Shown here: in pieces, positions 11,257-22,517 of the stretch | How positions within the stretch are numbered: the stretch's first letter is position 1 | Layout of the letters: the number at the start of each line of letters is the position of its first letter | NCBI GenBank assembly: GCA_021234155.1 | Contig: JAJEKV010000023.1 | Coordinates: forward strand, 3,334,801-3,398,800 | Source: Isoetes taiwanensis | Lineage: Eukaryota; Streptophyta; Lycopodiopsida; Isoetales; Isoetaceae | Direction: 5' to 3' | Length of the DNA: 64,000 nucleotides | Notes under the pieces: generated by a model | Seen by the model: the letters and a program-made list of their open reading frames with translations, nothing else | Told to the model about the DNA's origin: nothing | The model's database searches: none | Made by a program: the position numbers and the translations under genes

Positions 11257-13183
11257 CTGATAGATTCCATAACAAGATTAAAACCCCCGACACAAGTCTA
11301 GCAGAGCTTTAATCTAAGAGAAGAGAATGATTCTACATTTTGTTTTCAGAAATCTTATAGATGACCTCTCAAAGTTGGCCAAAAAAGTGATGTGCAAAAA
11401 CAGGATTGGCAGCATCGAGAAGAAATTTGAACCAAGTATCATGAGGTAATATCCTTACAATTTGTCCTCGGCTGTAACGGTCCTAGCCATCTGATGGGTC
11501 AATATATGTATTTATGTACGTATATACATATTCATGGCATGTATGCAGCATGATATTAGGGTTTTATCTCTTTGGAGAAGGATGGTTGCAGAGCATGAAG
11601 GCGTGAAGCAATGCCGCGCTTTGGAACCCGAAATTTGAAGCATCATATCTCTGACCCGAGATCCTTATGTATGTTCTTCTGCAGTTTGATTCTTGGAGTT
11701 AGAAGACGATCTTTGGAGGCGCAATCAATTGCAAGGGGGTCCAGAGGTCTATGAATGAAGAAATTATCAAGTAGGGTTTTGCTATTGATCATTGAGATGC
11801 TAAGAGTTGCCATGATTAGTCTGTACATGGTTTTTGCATGCGAATATTTATGAATTTGTTGGAGGCCCATAAGGCTACTAAGATAAGTGAGTAGAAACAT
11901 ATCTAGAAGGACTGATTCGAGGCAAGAAGATCTGAAAATGCTTGGGAAGTGCCAATGTGGGCTTGAATCAACAGATTTGGCATGTCTTGAATCTTCTTTG
12001 CTGGACATCTACAAGTTTAGAACTAACCAGTCATGTTTCATTTTCTGTTGTTTATATGTATTTACTTTTCTCTATGTTGCTTTGGTTTAGTATTTGTTGC
12101 TAATCTATTGGATGAGGCTCAGTTGCCTTGTATGTGGATGGAACCAAAGAAGAATTCCACTGCATTGCCTCGTAATAGTCACAAGAATAATAACAAGAAG
12201 GAAATCTATTACTTTGAATGATTGTAATCTAATTGAATTAGTATGAAATATAAAGGTTGATAATTTTAAAATGGTAAAGAACCTGACAGATTGACCTATG
12301 AGATGGCTTTTAAGTAGATCCTCCTTGATAGAAGTAAAGGAGAATATGAGCATCTGGGTAGCTAATCAGTGAGTTGAGCATGAAGCTCAAGAATTGTGCC
12401 ATCTGTGTTGTTTTGGCTCCTAAAGGTGGAGCTATGATTCAGGATAATATGGCAAGGATTACATGCAGTTGCGATCATCATGCTACATTGATTCTTAAGT
12501 GAAAGTGCTGGGTTTTGAGATTTTCCGTTAGTTATGGAAAGTAGGCTTATAATAAAATGTATTAAAACCATAGCTCATGATTGAATTATAGCTATTGAGA
12601 TGGACCTTTGAAGGTAAGGCATGATTTGGGATTGAATAGTTTGGCCAAGAGAGTCATAGGAATCTTATGGGGGCTTTTGAGAATGGCTATGGCATGGAGC
12701 AATGTTGGCGTAACCGATGAAGTACATAGGTGTTGGATTCACATCAATATGACAACCATGCTTGTGACTTCCTCGACATGTTTGTATTGTGATCATAGTG
12801 CTCCTGATCATAGATCTACTGCCAAAAGGGCAGGGTTCAGCATCGATGGTTGGATTGCTATCAATGTCTTCATCGTGGTGTTGCTACTTCAACATGGTTT
12901 AGGACGTATGAGTAACTTTGGCAAGGGAATTACATGAAGGTAAACATGGAGCATTGGATAAGCTACTTCAACATATATGGGCAACCTCAGCAAGGGGCAG
13001 AGTATGATCTAGGCACCTGTGTTTAGTAAATATGCTAATGAACATCACATCACATGTCATGGTCTTTGCATGTTGTTTTGGTAACTTGATGTCTATTGGA
13101 TCCTCTGGGGTCGGACTTCCAGGTTCGGTGGCCTGGGTAGTTCCGACATTCTCATGTCATCTGTGTTCTTTGTATCTATGCTC
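11257..13183. other. no supported gene
   Basis: N-terminal exons of the minus-strand hydrolase would be expected here, but none could be identified. Open frames of 60-120 codons on both strands show no family features. Confidence 0.4.
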
Positions 13184-13967
13184 TGTGACACCGGGCATGG
13201 CCTCCTCACGGGCATAACTTCCCCCTGAGGTTGTACGTCAACTCCTGTGACTCCATGGTAGGAGGTCCTCCAGCGCCAAACGTGGGCTGGGAAGGGTATG
13301 CGCATACGAGGTTCACCCCACCAACTCCGCCAACGGGGCTCGGAATGTGAGCTGGCTGGGCATTTCTCTGCTAACAGGGCCTGCATGTAGGCCGACTGAT
13401 CTTCCCATTGTCCCGGAGCTATGTCATGATGGTTTGGTATTTTTGGCTATGTCTTTGCTTCTGATGTTCATGTTTGATATTTCCTTGGATTATGTTGTCA
13501 TTGTCTAGCACTGCATCATGGTATCTTGTGTTTTGGGATTATTCATGTTCATGTTATCCGAGATGCTAGAGTGTCTCCATGCATGCAGTGGCAGCCAGGG
13601 ATCCCCACTTAATCACGAGGACTAACCCCAGTTATTGCATGTGCAGTGAACAAGCAAGGCAGTGGCTACTCGGATGGCAGCAATGTAGCTGAGGATCGTG
13701 GTTGTGATCTGGAGTTAAAAAGCTTTTGTTTAGCTTGCTTAGCAGTATTTATGCGTATACATTGAGAGTATTGTGGATGGCACATCCTTTGAATTTGTAT
13801 TCTTGATGGACAGTATTAATTATATTGTATCTCAGTAAGGATGGAGTTCTAGTAATGGTTTAAGTTTCAGCTGTGTAAAAGGATGATTCAATTCTTCACC
13901 ATCAGTCTTCACCAGTTTTGACAAGACCCCGAGTTGCCAGGAGGGTCAACTCGGCAGGCTCGTCACA
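13184..13967. mobile_element. probable solo LTR (Ty3/Gypsy-like termini)
   Basis: Starts TGTGACACCGGGC and ends GGCTCGTCACA, giving the inverted terminal TGTGAC/GTCACA expected of an LTR, about 784 bases apart. The segment is more GC-rich at its ends than its surroundings. No internal retroelement region or second LTR adjoins it, and I found no matching target-site duplication. The termini are short and could be coincidental. Confidence 0.4.
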
Positions 13968-14289
13968 TCGGCCATACCAGTAATTTGCCTCTAATCCTTC
14001 AGATTCCTGGCCACAATGGAAGGGGAGTAGCCCAATTTCTGTAACGAAAAAAAGACAAAACGAATCTCACCTCTCTTTCATACCTCTAGGCGACGCCAGA
14101 AGCCCGGAGGTCGATCCCCACCTTCCGCTGGCTCCAATGAAATCCACACCATGTAATCGTCTTCATGGACCCCTCAAATCCCAAAAGTCTACAGCCGTTG
14201 ACAAAGAATATGCCACAATATTCTTAAATCGCGGCCCTCTATTCATCCCTCCCCACACTCCCCAAGGATTTCCCTACAAGCAACCCAAA

Positions 14290-14345
14290 AATCCCCGATG
14301 TAACATTTCCAGGGACTAATCCCAGGTGTAACATTTCCAGAGACT
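14290..14345 (+). repeat. 28-bp tandem duplication
   Basis: TGTAACATTTCCAG followed by GGACTAATCCCAGG, then TGTAACATTTCCAG followed by AGACTGGG. It lies just outside the left inverted 38-bp sequence. Confidence 0.7.
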
Positions 14346-14349
14346 GGGT

Positions 14350-14388
14350 AGCCTTTCTTATTCGGCCCCCCTCACCGGAAAACATGCC
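14350..14388 (+). repeat. 38-bp inverted sequence, left copy
   Basis: GCCTTTCTTATTCGGC followed by CCCCCTCACCGGAAAAC. Its reverse complement, with about two differences, lies at 20960-20998. The region between them carries fragments of five unrelated genes on one strand. The pair may be terminal inverted repeats or two copies of a dispersed motif. Confidence 0.75.
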
Positions 14389-14446
14389 GGAAAAGTTTTG
14401 CCCCTGTTTTTGGCGTGTTTTTCGATAGTTTAAATATTTCCCGGCA

Positions 14447-14470
14447 ATTTTTTTTTTTTTTTTTTTTTTA
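14447..14470 (+). repeat. poly-T tract
   Basis: About 20 consecutive T. It could be the remnant tail of a minus-strand retroposed sequence, but nothing adjoining supports that. Confidence 0.6.
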
Positions 14471-15185
14471 CGAGGGTGAAGACTTTGGAGCGATTTGAAG
14501 TCATCCACGTTGCAGCCAGCTGGGATTATTGTGCATGTGGAAAGCCTTATAGTCGTTAGATTTGATCTAAGGTGGAGAAAAATGATAGAAATTCCAGCGT
14601 GTCCATGGGGAGCGTAGCGTTGGAAGTTATATCCGGGCCGAGCTATGGCGGCCTCAGCGCATTGGCTATGGCGACCTTCACCGTCCTGGCTATGGCGACC
14701 CTAGTTCTCGACAATTGTATCACTGATTCTATCAAAAGCTCTCACTCCACTGGAGCGCGCTTCCACGTTCCTCAATCTTTCCAAGACTATAAATGCCTTC
14801 TTCAATGGTAAATATCTTTGCTGAGAGGAATGCTTGAACAGGACATCGCTGGTCTGTACCTGATTGCTCTTTAGTCGAATATCGGCATTTGCATTGATCA
14901 ATGCATGTCCAAGCACAGTTTTTAATTTCTCAGTGCTCCAGCTACGTCCCAAACTCCATGTCTCAGGCTTTCACTTCGGTTCCCAAACCCGGGTTTCACC
15001 TTAATTGTGGATGCCCATAGCACTTGTTTTAGTTTCAGACAACCCGCCCACTCTAAGTTTTTGCCAGGAAATGTGAAGGCAAGGGCCTGAAATTATAGCA
15101 AGTTTGTTACTAGATCACCGTCCTTGGCTAGTGACAGCAAATTGGGTTTTGCGGAAATGACTTCTTCTTTAAACTCAGTAAGGAT

Positions 15186-15329
15186 GCCAACTTCAAGATC
15201 TTTGAAAGCGTTGAAGAATTGCAGTGGAGTTTGGCTGATCACATTGCAAAGCTGTCTGCCGATTCTATTAAGGACAAGGGAGCTTTTTCTGTTGTATTAT
15301 CTAGCGGTCCTCTTATTAGTGCATTAGGC
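15186..15329 (+). pseudogene. 6-phosphogluconolactonase N-terminal fragment
   Basis: Reads FESVEELQWSLADHIAKL then KDKGAFSVVLSSGPLISALG, which corresponds to the start of 6-phosphogluconolactonase, the second enzyme of the oxidative pentose phosphate pathway. The family usually has a VVLSGGSL-type loop for substrate binding; here it is VVLSSGPL. About 48 codons are recognisable, and similarity ends abruptly near 15345. No other exon of the gene is visible nearby, so this is an isolated fragment in the gene-fragment cluster. Confidence 0.6.
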
Positions 15330-15788
15330 GAACCTTTTCCTTTGCAGCATAGATTTCGATCATTATTTTCTTCAACTTTACCGTTAGTAGAACTGGCAAT
15401 GGTTATCGAAGTTAATAAAACTAGCAGTGATTGTCCAAATTATCATACTCTCGATTGGAGTTGACTTGATAAAGAAGTTTTAAGGCGTCAACAATGATTG
15501 TCCACATTATTTTATTTCTGAGCATAAAGCAAGTTATGGTGCCAAGGAGGTCTTCTTCTGGCTCATTGAGAAAAGAGTAGTGTTATGTTCCGTTGCATAT
15601 AACTTCTTTTGATGGATTGGAAAGCTGATTAGCTTCTATCTTCTCCAGGGGATTATCTTCTTTCTATCTCTTATGTTTCTTGTATCTAGTAGCTTTCTGC
15701 ATGTACCTTCCATATATTCTTTCTTCTGAGGGATCTGCTTTGACCCTGTCAAGAATATGTGATGTTGTTGTAAGAGAACTTTGTAGGT

Positions 15789-16660
15789 CACGCTGATTCT
15801 ACTTCATGAAAGGTTGGAGGCGCTTTGCTCATTGCATTTGGTGTTTGTGGGGATCATCACCATATTTTACATTCATCTTAGTTTTGCTCTACTATTTCAG
15901 GTGCATCAAGCTCTTACGTGGGTGCACGGCTTTTTTAGCATTTTCTATGTGCTAAGCTATATGGCAGACAATATATTTCCTCTGCTTATTAGTAAGTTTT
16001 CAGTGCCAATTGATGCTATTGCTTTTTGCATTCTTTTATTCAATTTTGTTGTTGTGGGTGTTTTTGTCGTCTACTCATCTAAGCTACCGATAGTCTTTAT
16101 GCAAAGATACCTAGTTATTATAGGGGGAGCCATGGCATTTTTGTTTACGACATACATGAATGGATAACCTGGGTTCTTCTGATGGCTCTCGCATTATATG
16201 ATATGGCTGCGGTATTAACGTCTATGGGACATCTTCATATTCTGGTCAAGTTAGTGGCTTCTAGAGAAGAACTTCCTGCATTTGTCTATGAAGCACGACC
16301 TACAACTCAAATTCACACAAGGTCCTGCCATAAGTAGATAGTTCTCAGCTACCAAGAAGCATGGTTGCAAGCAGATGGAGGCAACGATCTATAGTGGTCC
16401 AGAGTAGTGAAGAGGATATTAATCACCATCATGTAATTGAACTTCAGCCTACAAGGCATGTCTTCCACGAATACACCTTCCGTTGAGGAAATTCAAATGT
16501 AAAGGATCCACCTTATCATATATGGCATCAAACAGGTTTGGTTGAAGACAATTCAACTATAGAAGATGAGTTCGTTCCTCTTGTACACACATCTGGTTCT
16601 TGTTCTACTATTTCATTCTCCTTGTATATTCGAAGAGTAAAACTCATCCAATTCTTCTGA
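15789..16660 (+). pseudogene. presenilin (gamma-secretase catalytic subunit) fragment, TM2 to the large loop
   Basis: Presenilins are intramembrane aspartyl proteases. The reading contains GGALLIAF, VFVGIITIF, FSVPIDAIAFCILLFNF and VVVGVFVVYSSKLPIV, then after a frameshift near 16160 WITWVLLMALALYDMAAV, whose YD (16197-16202) is the first catalytic aspartate. ASREELPAFVYEARPT and the hydrophilic loop (WRQRSIVVQSSEED) follow. The second catalytic motif GxGD and the C-terminal PAL region are absent: recognisable sequence stops at 16660, next to a PPR fragment. A stop (TGA) sits where Trp is expected near 15807, and another follows HEYTFR. Plant presenilins are typically intronless, so lack of introns is not evidence of retroposition. 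Confidence 0.8.
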
Positions 16661-16688
16661 TATAGCTTCTCATGGGCAAGGGAAATAC

Positions 16689-16955
16689 TTGCACTCTAGC
16701 ATGTTGAAGGACAAGAGAGAGATTTATTGCTATGTTAGTAGCACAATAATTGGCATAGAAGCATGTCAAATGCTTGCCGAGTGTTTAAATAAGCTTCTAC
16801 GAGATGTCATCATGTGGAATGTGATTATTTCAAGGTATACAGAACATGGACATGCAAAGAAGTCCCTTCAACTTTTTGCTGAGATGCAACACGAGGGTGT
16901 CAACACAAATAAAGCAACTTTTATCTGTGTTTTGAGTAGTTGTGCGAATATGTAG
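16689..16955 (+). pseudogene. PPR protein fragment (PLS class)
   Basis: About 89 codons ending in a classic PPR unit: RDVIMWNVIISRYTEHGHAK, KSLQLFAEMQHEGV, NKATFICVLSSCANM, then stop. The preceding residues correspond to the end of a previous unit. PPR proteins bind organellar RNA, but one and a half repeats cannot be functional. It directly follows the presenilin fragment on the same strand. Confidence 0.75.
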
Positions 16956-17155
16956 CATAATAACAGGGGGTTTGCTTTGTGTTTTTGTACACTTTTCACA
17001 AAGGTTTTCCTAAGATTTCATGGCGTATTCGAATAGATGTACTAATGCGTACATCTAGAGTGCACCATTTTTTAGTTGTTTATTTAGCTTTTTTTTTTTC
17101 AATGGTCCAACATCCAAGGGCTCACAACAAAAGCCCTCTTTTTATTTCAGTTGCC
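16947..17155 (+). repeat. dispersed repeat family R1, copy 1
   Basis: From AATATGTAGCATAATAACAG to the AAAGCCCTCTTTTATTTCAG region. A colinear relative lies at 32500-32700 with the shared blocks TAACAGGGGGTTT, ATTTCATGG, GTACATCTAGAGTGCACCA and AAGCCCTCTTT. No coding content. Confidence 0.75.
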
Positions 17156-18310
17156 ATTTTCAGAGTTTTGCATGCAAGCATCCTGCCATCATGTTTTAGG
17201 GTTATTTTAGGGTTAGACGAAAGAAGGCAAGAATCGAAAGCAATACAAATGCCGGAGGGTTCAACATGCTTCAAGATTCAAAGATTCTGGCTTCAAGAAT
17301 AAGATTTAACATTGGGTTTGAAGATCTAGCATTCGACTTTGCTAGTTTATTTTTTCCTTCTCCACTTCACTATTAGCGCCGCACCGCGCTTAGGGTATGG
17401 TGGAGCCGAAGGTAAGAACGGGCGGGCTGTTAGGGTATGGAATGGAATCAAGATCAGAAATAATGACATTGTATTTCCTGCGGATTGATTTTGCCATCGC
17501 TCCCTTCCGGCCGTGATCTTGAATCTGCTCCTTTGCTTCCATTGTTCATGAAGAAAGATTTAATAAGTTTCTCCCTCTTGCGATGCAAAAGCGTGATAGA
17601 ACTATGGATATGGATATGAAAATGGGTCAGGCAAATGGCGATGGAAGAACTAGGAAAAATGACTTGAGCATCCGGTGCATTTCTACTCCAGTTGTGCAAG
17701 ATTTTTCGCATGGGAGAGGAAAAGATCAGAAAATGCAGGAAGCACAAATACTGGAAGAACCCTCAGAGCTCTTAGATTCCAGGTTATGTCAGGAGACCTC
17801 GTGGCCATGATTGCAATTTTAAGAAGTAACAGCTCAGCAACTACAGAAAAGGAAAGCTCTGCAAAGAATGGTAGCACAACGAAAGGACGTCTATAGGTTT
17901 CTAGCTCAAAAGCACGCTTGGCGAAAACCCTTAAAATCGGATTTTAGCCTATTTGGCGATAACAGAAAGCAACAAAGAGAGAGCACTTATTTAGTGCCTT
18001 CCAAGAAGCTTCACCATTCCCTTCCGACCTTCCCTTCGGATTTGTGCTACATTATCGTCTTTCCAAAATTTGTACCTTGAAATTTGTGGTATTGTGCTTT
18101 CAGACGGCTTTCTCAGTCTTGGGCATCATCTGCATCTGTACTCTTTATTTCTCATATTATGTGGTAGAATCTCGTGAAAAATCAACATTTGCTTCAAGAA
18201 GACTGGATTTCATCTAATTACAGGGTCTAATGATATGCTTCATATAGCGATTATTTCAACGCATGAGATACCTCAGTTAATTCTGTTTCTCATTTCATGT
18301 TTCTATATAG
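17156..18310. other. no supported gene; possible upstream intron of the COI1 fragment
   Basis: Open frames near 17583-18080 give lysine- and serine-rich peptides without recognisable domains. An acceptor AG ends this stretch and leads into the COI1-like exon, so at least its end behaves as intron sequence. COI1 exons 1 and 2 were not found. Confidence 0.4.
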
Positions 18311-18959
18311 GTGCGAAACATCATTGGAGATGCAGGACTTGAAGTGCTTGGCAACCATTGTAAAAAGCTTAGGAGTCTTCAGATTGAAAATTTAGAGCAC
18401 CAGCATGGTTTTGTATCACATTGGGGGCTACTTTGTCTGGCTCAAAACTGCAGATGTTTACAGTCCGTTGCAATTTATGCATCAAATATCACCAGTTCAG
18501 CATTATCTGCATTCGGTGACATGAGAACCACACCTTCATTTGATGATGGCGTGAAGAATTTGCTAGAGGGATGTTCAAATATGGTTCGTTTGGCTATTTA
18601 TATACGCCATGGTGGACTTACAAATGAAGTTTAGCCCACATTGGCAGATATGGTGGAAAGATTAGGTGGCTTCTTTTGGGCTGTGTTGGAGAGAATAATG
18701 AGGGGTTCAGGCTTAGGAAGCTTGAACTCAGGGATTGTCCTATTACTGAGGCTGGAATTGCAGCCACAGTTAGATCGTTACAATCGTTGAGATACATATG
18801 GGCCCAAGGCTATGAAGCAAGAAATACAAGTGATTTTTTGCAATGGGGCCTTATTGGAACATAGAATACCCCCCGAGTTCTTGTAAAAGTTGTGCTTATT
18901 CTGAAGTTGAAGTGCTCAAGTATTTATGTTCATTTCAGAGTTTATGCCCATCCATTTAA
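18311..18959 (+). pseudogene. COI1: COI1-like F-box/LRR jasmonate receptor, last exon only
   Basis: COI1 is the F-box LRR subunit of the SCF complex that perceives jasmonate-isoleucine. The exon opens after a polypyrimidine-AG with VRNIIGDAGLEVLGNHCK, the expected start of the last COI1 exon. It continues with the LRR segments FVSHWGLLCLAQNC, DDGVKNLLEGCSNMVRL, IRHGGLTNE, then after a shift near 18632 IGRYGGKIRWLLLGCVGENN, LRKLELRDCPITEAGIAA and SLRYIWAQGYEA, and after another shift near 18840 MGPYWNIEYPPSS and a plausible C-terminus. About 27 residues found in COI1 after the third segment are missing. Exons with the F-box were not found in the window. The in-frame sequence has no substitution stop, so indels might be errors, but the missing segment and absent exons favour a fragment. 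Confidence 0.8.
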
Positions 18960-19134
18960 GTTGCCTTGCAATTCTATAACACCCTATGCAAGGCAAATCT
19001 TAACTCTATTTACTTGTGGAGATGTTTGATTATTCCCCATAACATATGTATCCAAGATGGCATTTTTTAAATATATGACAACATATGTGCCATGGCAAAG
19101 CACATGGTTTAAGTGCTCTTCTTCCAAGTATGAT

Positions 19135-19445
19135 ATAATGTTTGTTTTTTTTGCCCTCAAGGCAAAATTTTTAAAGTTATAATACAAACCATTACATTAC
19201 ACACCTTAAAACCCTTAAACCCCTTTTTGTTTGGGTGTATATTCACATCTGGGGGTGACTTCAGCAAATGAGCCCCTATAATTATGTTTTGTACGTACAA
19301 AATCAACACCATATAGTATGTTACCTGAAATCTTATAGTATTTTTCAAATCTTGTTATACAGTATCATAATTTCTATACATCCATACCCCATAAACGAGG
19401 AATTTTGTGGACGGTGTAGATTAAGGAATAATGGGTGAATATGCC
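19135..19445 (-). repeat. dispersed repeat family R2, copy 1 (retroposon 3' end with stem-loop)
   Basis: Colinear with 34428-34765. Shared blocks are TTTGGGTG.ATATTCACA, TTATAGTATTTT, ATACAGTAT, CATACCCCA.AAACGAGGA, and GTACGGT or GGACGGT followed by AGAT. At its low-coordinate edge it has TTGCC-ctca-GGCAA, equivalent to the GGGCCC stem-loop in the other copy. Read on the minus strand this looks like the 3' end of a non-LTR element. Confidence 0.65.
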
Positions 19446-19489
19446 TGTTTAACAGCTCTCGTTGCCCGGAGTCACCCCCCGTGTGAATT

Positions 19490-19745
19490 ATAGCAATTCT
19501 GGAGCAAGGGAAATAGCTTCATGAATCTATTATTAAGGCTGGCTATGAAGTGGATATTTTAATAGGCAGTTCTCTGATCAACATGTATGCCAAATGTGAA
19601 AGTATTAGATTCCAGGAAAGTGTTCAATAGTATGCCTAAGCAAGATTCTGTGTCGTGGAATGCAATGATTGCAGGATATGCTTAATATAGAAATAACAAT
19701 TAGGCATTGAATATGTTTAGCCAAATGCAAAGGATGGACTATGTG
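19490..19745 (+). pseudogene. second PPR protein fragment
   Basis: Reads AGYEVDILIGSSLINMYAKC, then after a shift KVFNSMPKQDSVSWNAMIAG, then a stop, then ALNMFSQMQRMDYVQ. The pattern is the PLS-class PPR repeat. There are at least two stop codons and one frameshift in 85 codons. It differs in sequence from the fragment at 16689-16955, so the two are probably not halves of one gene. Confidence 0.7.
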
Positions 19746-20959
19746 CAGAATATGGCAACTTGAGAAGTAATCTCAAGATTTTGTCAATCTCCCAGTAAAT
19801 TGTGGTTTAGTTTGGTTCCCTAATATTTTCATCAATCAATTGTTAGAGTGGAATCAATGGTGCTAATGGGAGAGGTCTAACATGCCTTATATGGTTCATC
19901 GCCTTTAGAAAATAGACTATTGATAGTATTATTGCACAAAGAAATTTACTCATATCCATCCTAGTAAAGAGTTCCTCAAGTCTACCTCTTTGCAATATTT
20001 TGCATTTAAACAAAATCCTAAGATGGGGCCCGGAATACTTATATTTTGTTTTCTTGATCCAAGGAATAGATGTGATCCTCATGAATCAGGATAGTTGTAA
20101 TTATGGTGATCTCTCTCAATGGGGTTGTTCTTTCATTGCACCATCCATCTTGGCGAAGAGTCTCCCATAAAGATAAATCACACCGAGAATAGGTCCAACA
20201 TAAGGTCTTTTTGTGGGAAACAATTCTCCATTGGATCATAGATGACATTGTAACAGCACAGATACTTTGGGTCGCCTCCAAATTTGAGCAAAATGAGAAG
20301 GATGTTAGTGCATCAAACATCGGGCCATTTGTCGATGAGTGAAGAAAGCCGCAATTATAGATTGTAATAAGGATATGTGATCAAGCATTCATGAGCTTCC
20401 TTTAACTAGCTTTAAGGTTGCATGGTTCAGCTCGGAGCAGTTTACTTGGAAGAGTATTACGTAGGATGGCATGTACAAGAGAGAGGATAGCTATAGAAAC
20501 TTCGCAAGCGCTCTCAATTTCAAAACTATATTATGCTCCAAAATATATTGGGGAATTTACATATGAGAGGTTGTCTAACAACCCAATCACAAGGCTTTGA
20601 ACAAATGAATTAGCCAACACAAAATAACAGAACTTTTTGGACGGAAAATGCACTTCTTGCATGGTCCCCATAAAGAGTTTTGTACAAAATTTATCGACTG
20701 CCATGTGCAATGAGTTTGACATAATGGACCCTTTTCCTACCATTAATGTCTTTGCCAAGCATTTGGAAGATGGAAACTACATTTTTTATTTTGTAACTAG
20801 AAATTAGCGTTGCTTTTGATGACATTGATATAGGGAGCTTCATATTACAAATTATAGAGGCAAAAGAACATTACCAAAACATGTAATTTACGTAAAAAGT
20901 AATCAAACATGCTTTTGACTAGTTTGTTTTTCTGTTCTTTCGCAGTTTATCTATTGTCT
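19746..20959. other. no supported gene
   Basis: A minus-strand reading around 20180-20290 (FGGDPKYLCCYNVIYDP) looks protein-like but I cannot assign it. The remainder shows nothing recognisable. Confidence 0.35.
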
Positions 20960-20998
20960 GGCCTGTTTTCCGGTGAGGGGGGCCGAATAAGGAAGGCC
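20960..20998 (-). repeat. 38-bp inverted sequence, right copy
   Basis: Reverse complement of 14350-14388, with about two differences. See the finding on the gene-fragment cluster. Confidence 0.75.
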
Positions 20999-21589
20999 TG
21001 GACTTAATTTGTTGCTAACTATAAAAGGCACATGCAGAGTCCAAAGAAAGTGCAAATTGCGGTAAAGCTTGTGCGAAGACAAATACACTTGTTTCTGAAG
21101 CGAGCTGCATTTCGAAACTCTGTTTAAATCAGTTGTAGCATGGTAAGTTTATTTGATAGGAAATGTGCAATTATGTTTGCAATTGCACTTATCTGCAATT
21201 ATCGATCTTCAGCATGGTAGCGTCATCTATCTACAAGTAAGCCGCCTTTTGATTTCATCTTGGAACTTTATTTATAGATGTTGGCAATGGAATGTGAGCT
21301 GTCAAATAAGAAGAGATAGATCTTATTTTGCCTCGTTCGAAGGGTTTTACTTCATGGTGGTAATTGCTTAAGCTTACGATCACATAGAGGATTCGGCCAG
21401 ACTTTTCCTATCCAACTGATATCAATCTGTACGCAGTCATTCTGTTAGAAATCTCTGTATGATTGTTTCTTGATCTAAAAAAATTGGTGGAGGCCCGTGC
21501 ACCTGCCATGAGTTTTATTATCTTTATAGTCTTGGGGTACTTAATATTCTAGAATAGAACATAAGTGCTTCACATCTTTTATGGAAAAG
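20999..21589. other. no supported gene
   Basis: Sequence between the right inverted 38-mer and the 3' end of the CSLD pseudogene, with no recognised coding similarity. Confidence 0.4.
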
Positions 21590-22420
21590 TACATGTGCTT
21601 CCTTGGCCTCACGATTTTAAAACCCACAGCGTGGAGTTGATGATAGCCGAAAGTCCTGCCCACAAAAATGATAGTGAGCATTTTTCCCTTCTTTTCATCA
21701 GACCTTTGGCAAATGGTACAGATGAAACAAGGACCCAAAAACTGAAAAAATACACCATTGAGCAGCTTACTCCATTGTAATGAGCTATAAACGGTCCTTG
21801 CAACACTTACTGGAATGGCAATAAGATTGTTCATTATAAGTGTTAAGGGTAGGATAATCAGAAAAATCCATTTCACCAAGCAGAGATCTGCAAATTCATC
21901 TTCTTCATTGTACCTTTGGATGTCAGGGTAAAAGAAATATCCATTCCTGCCATCACCTTCAGGAGTTCCTGAAACACTGCTATCAAATGGGCATTAGTGC
22001 CTCCAATCACCAAAAATTGCTCATTCCTCCACCACTCAGTGTCCATCGTATTTCAAGAACTGCAAGTAGGCAGATCCATAATGGCAAATACGTAGACCAA
22101 GTAAGTAGCATCAAGTTTGTTAACTATGAATTGGCTAGCGAACAATGAGAAAGCTGGAAAAAAGCAGTGAAGAACAAGAAAAATAGAGGTGAATGGATAA
22201 ATGTCAATGTTCAAGTATGCAACGCTTGGCAGAAATTTCAATCTACAGCTACCAAGCAACGCATTGTTGCAAGAAAAGAAAATATATCAAGGATCCAGTA
22301 GCCTATCTTAGAACCTGATGCAATCTATCAGTTAGATTGTTTGGTGCATTGCATTCTGAAGCCTGTAACCACATCCTATGTGACAGATCCATACATATAG
22401 CTACGTGTAATTTCAGTTCA
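21590..22420 (-). pseudogene. CSLD: cellulose-synthase-like D (CSLD), C-terminal glycosyltransferase and membrane region
   Basis: CSLD proteins are family-2 glycosyltransferases making cell-wall beta-glucan or mannan, notably in tip-growing cells. On the minus strand the order is YGSVT-stop-DVVTGFRM, NLTDRLHQVLR-stop-ATGS (the QxxRW product-binding motif with its Trp changed to TAG), [132 protein letters not shown] and PFAKGLMKRR, near the natural C-terminus. Stops at two conserved codons (Glu to TAG, Trp to TAG), loss of about 18 codons after VVTGFRM, and several frameshifts make it clearly non-functional. The catalytic D and DxD regions upstream are not found. Confidence 0.85.
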
Positions 22421-22517
22421 TTGTTCATTCAATTGTGATCCGTCTATCAAATGTAACTTCCAATGCCTTCTTGTTGCACGTCATTGGCCTTCGGACTTCA
22501 AGCTCCCTTAAGCTATG

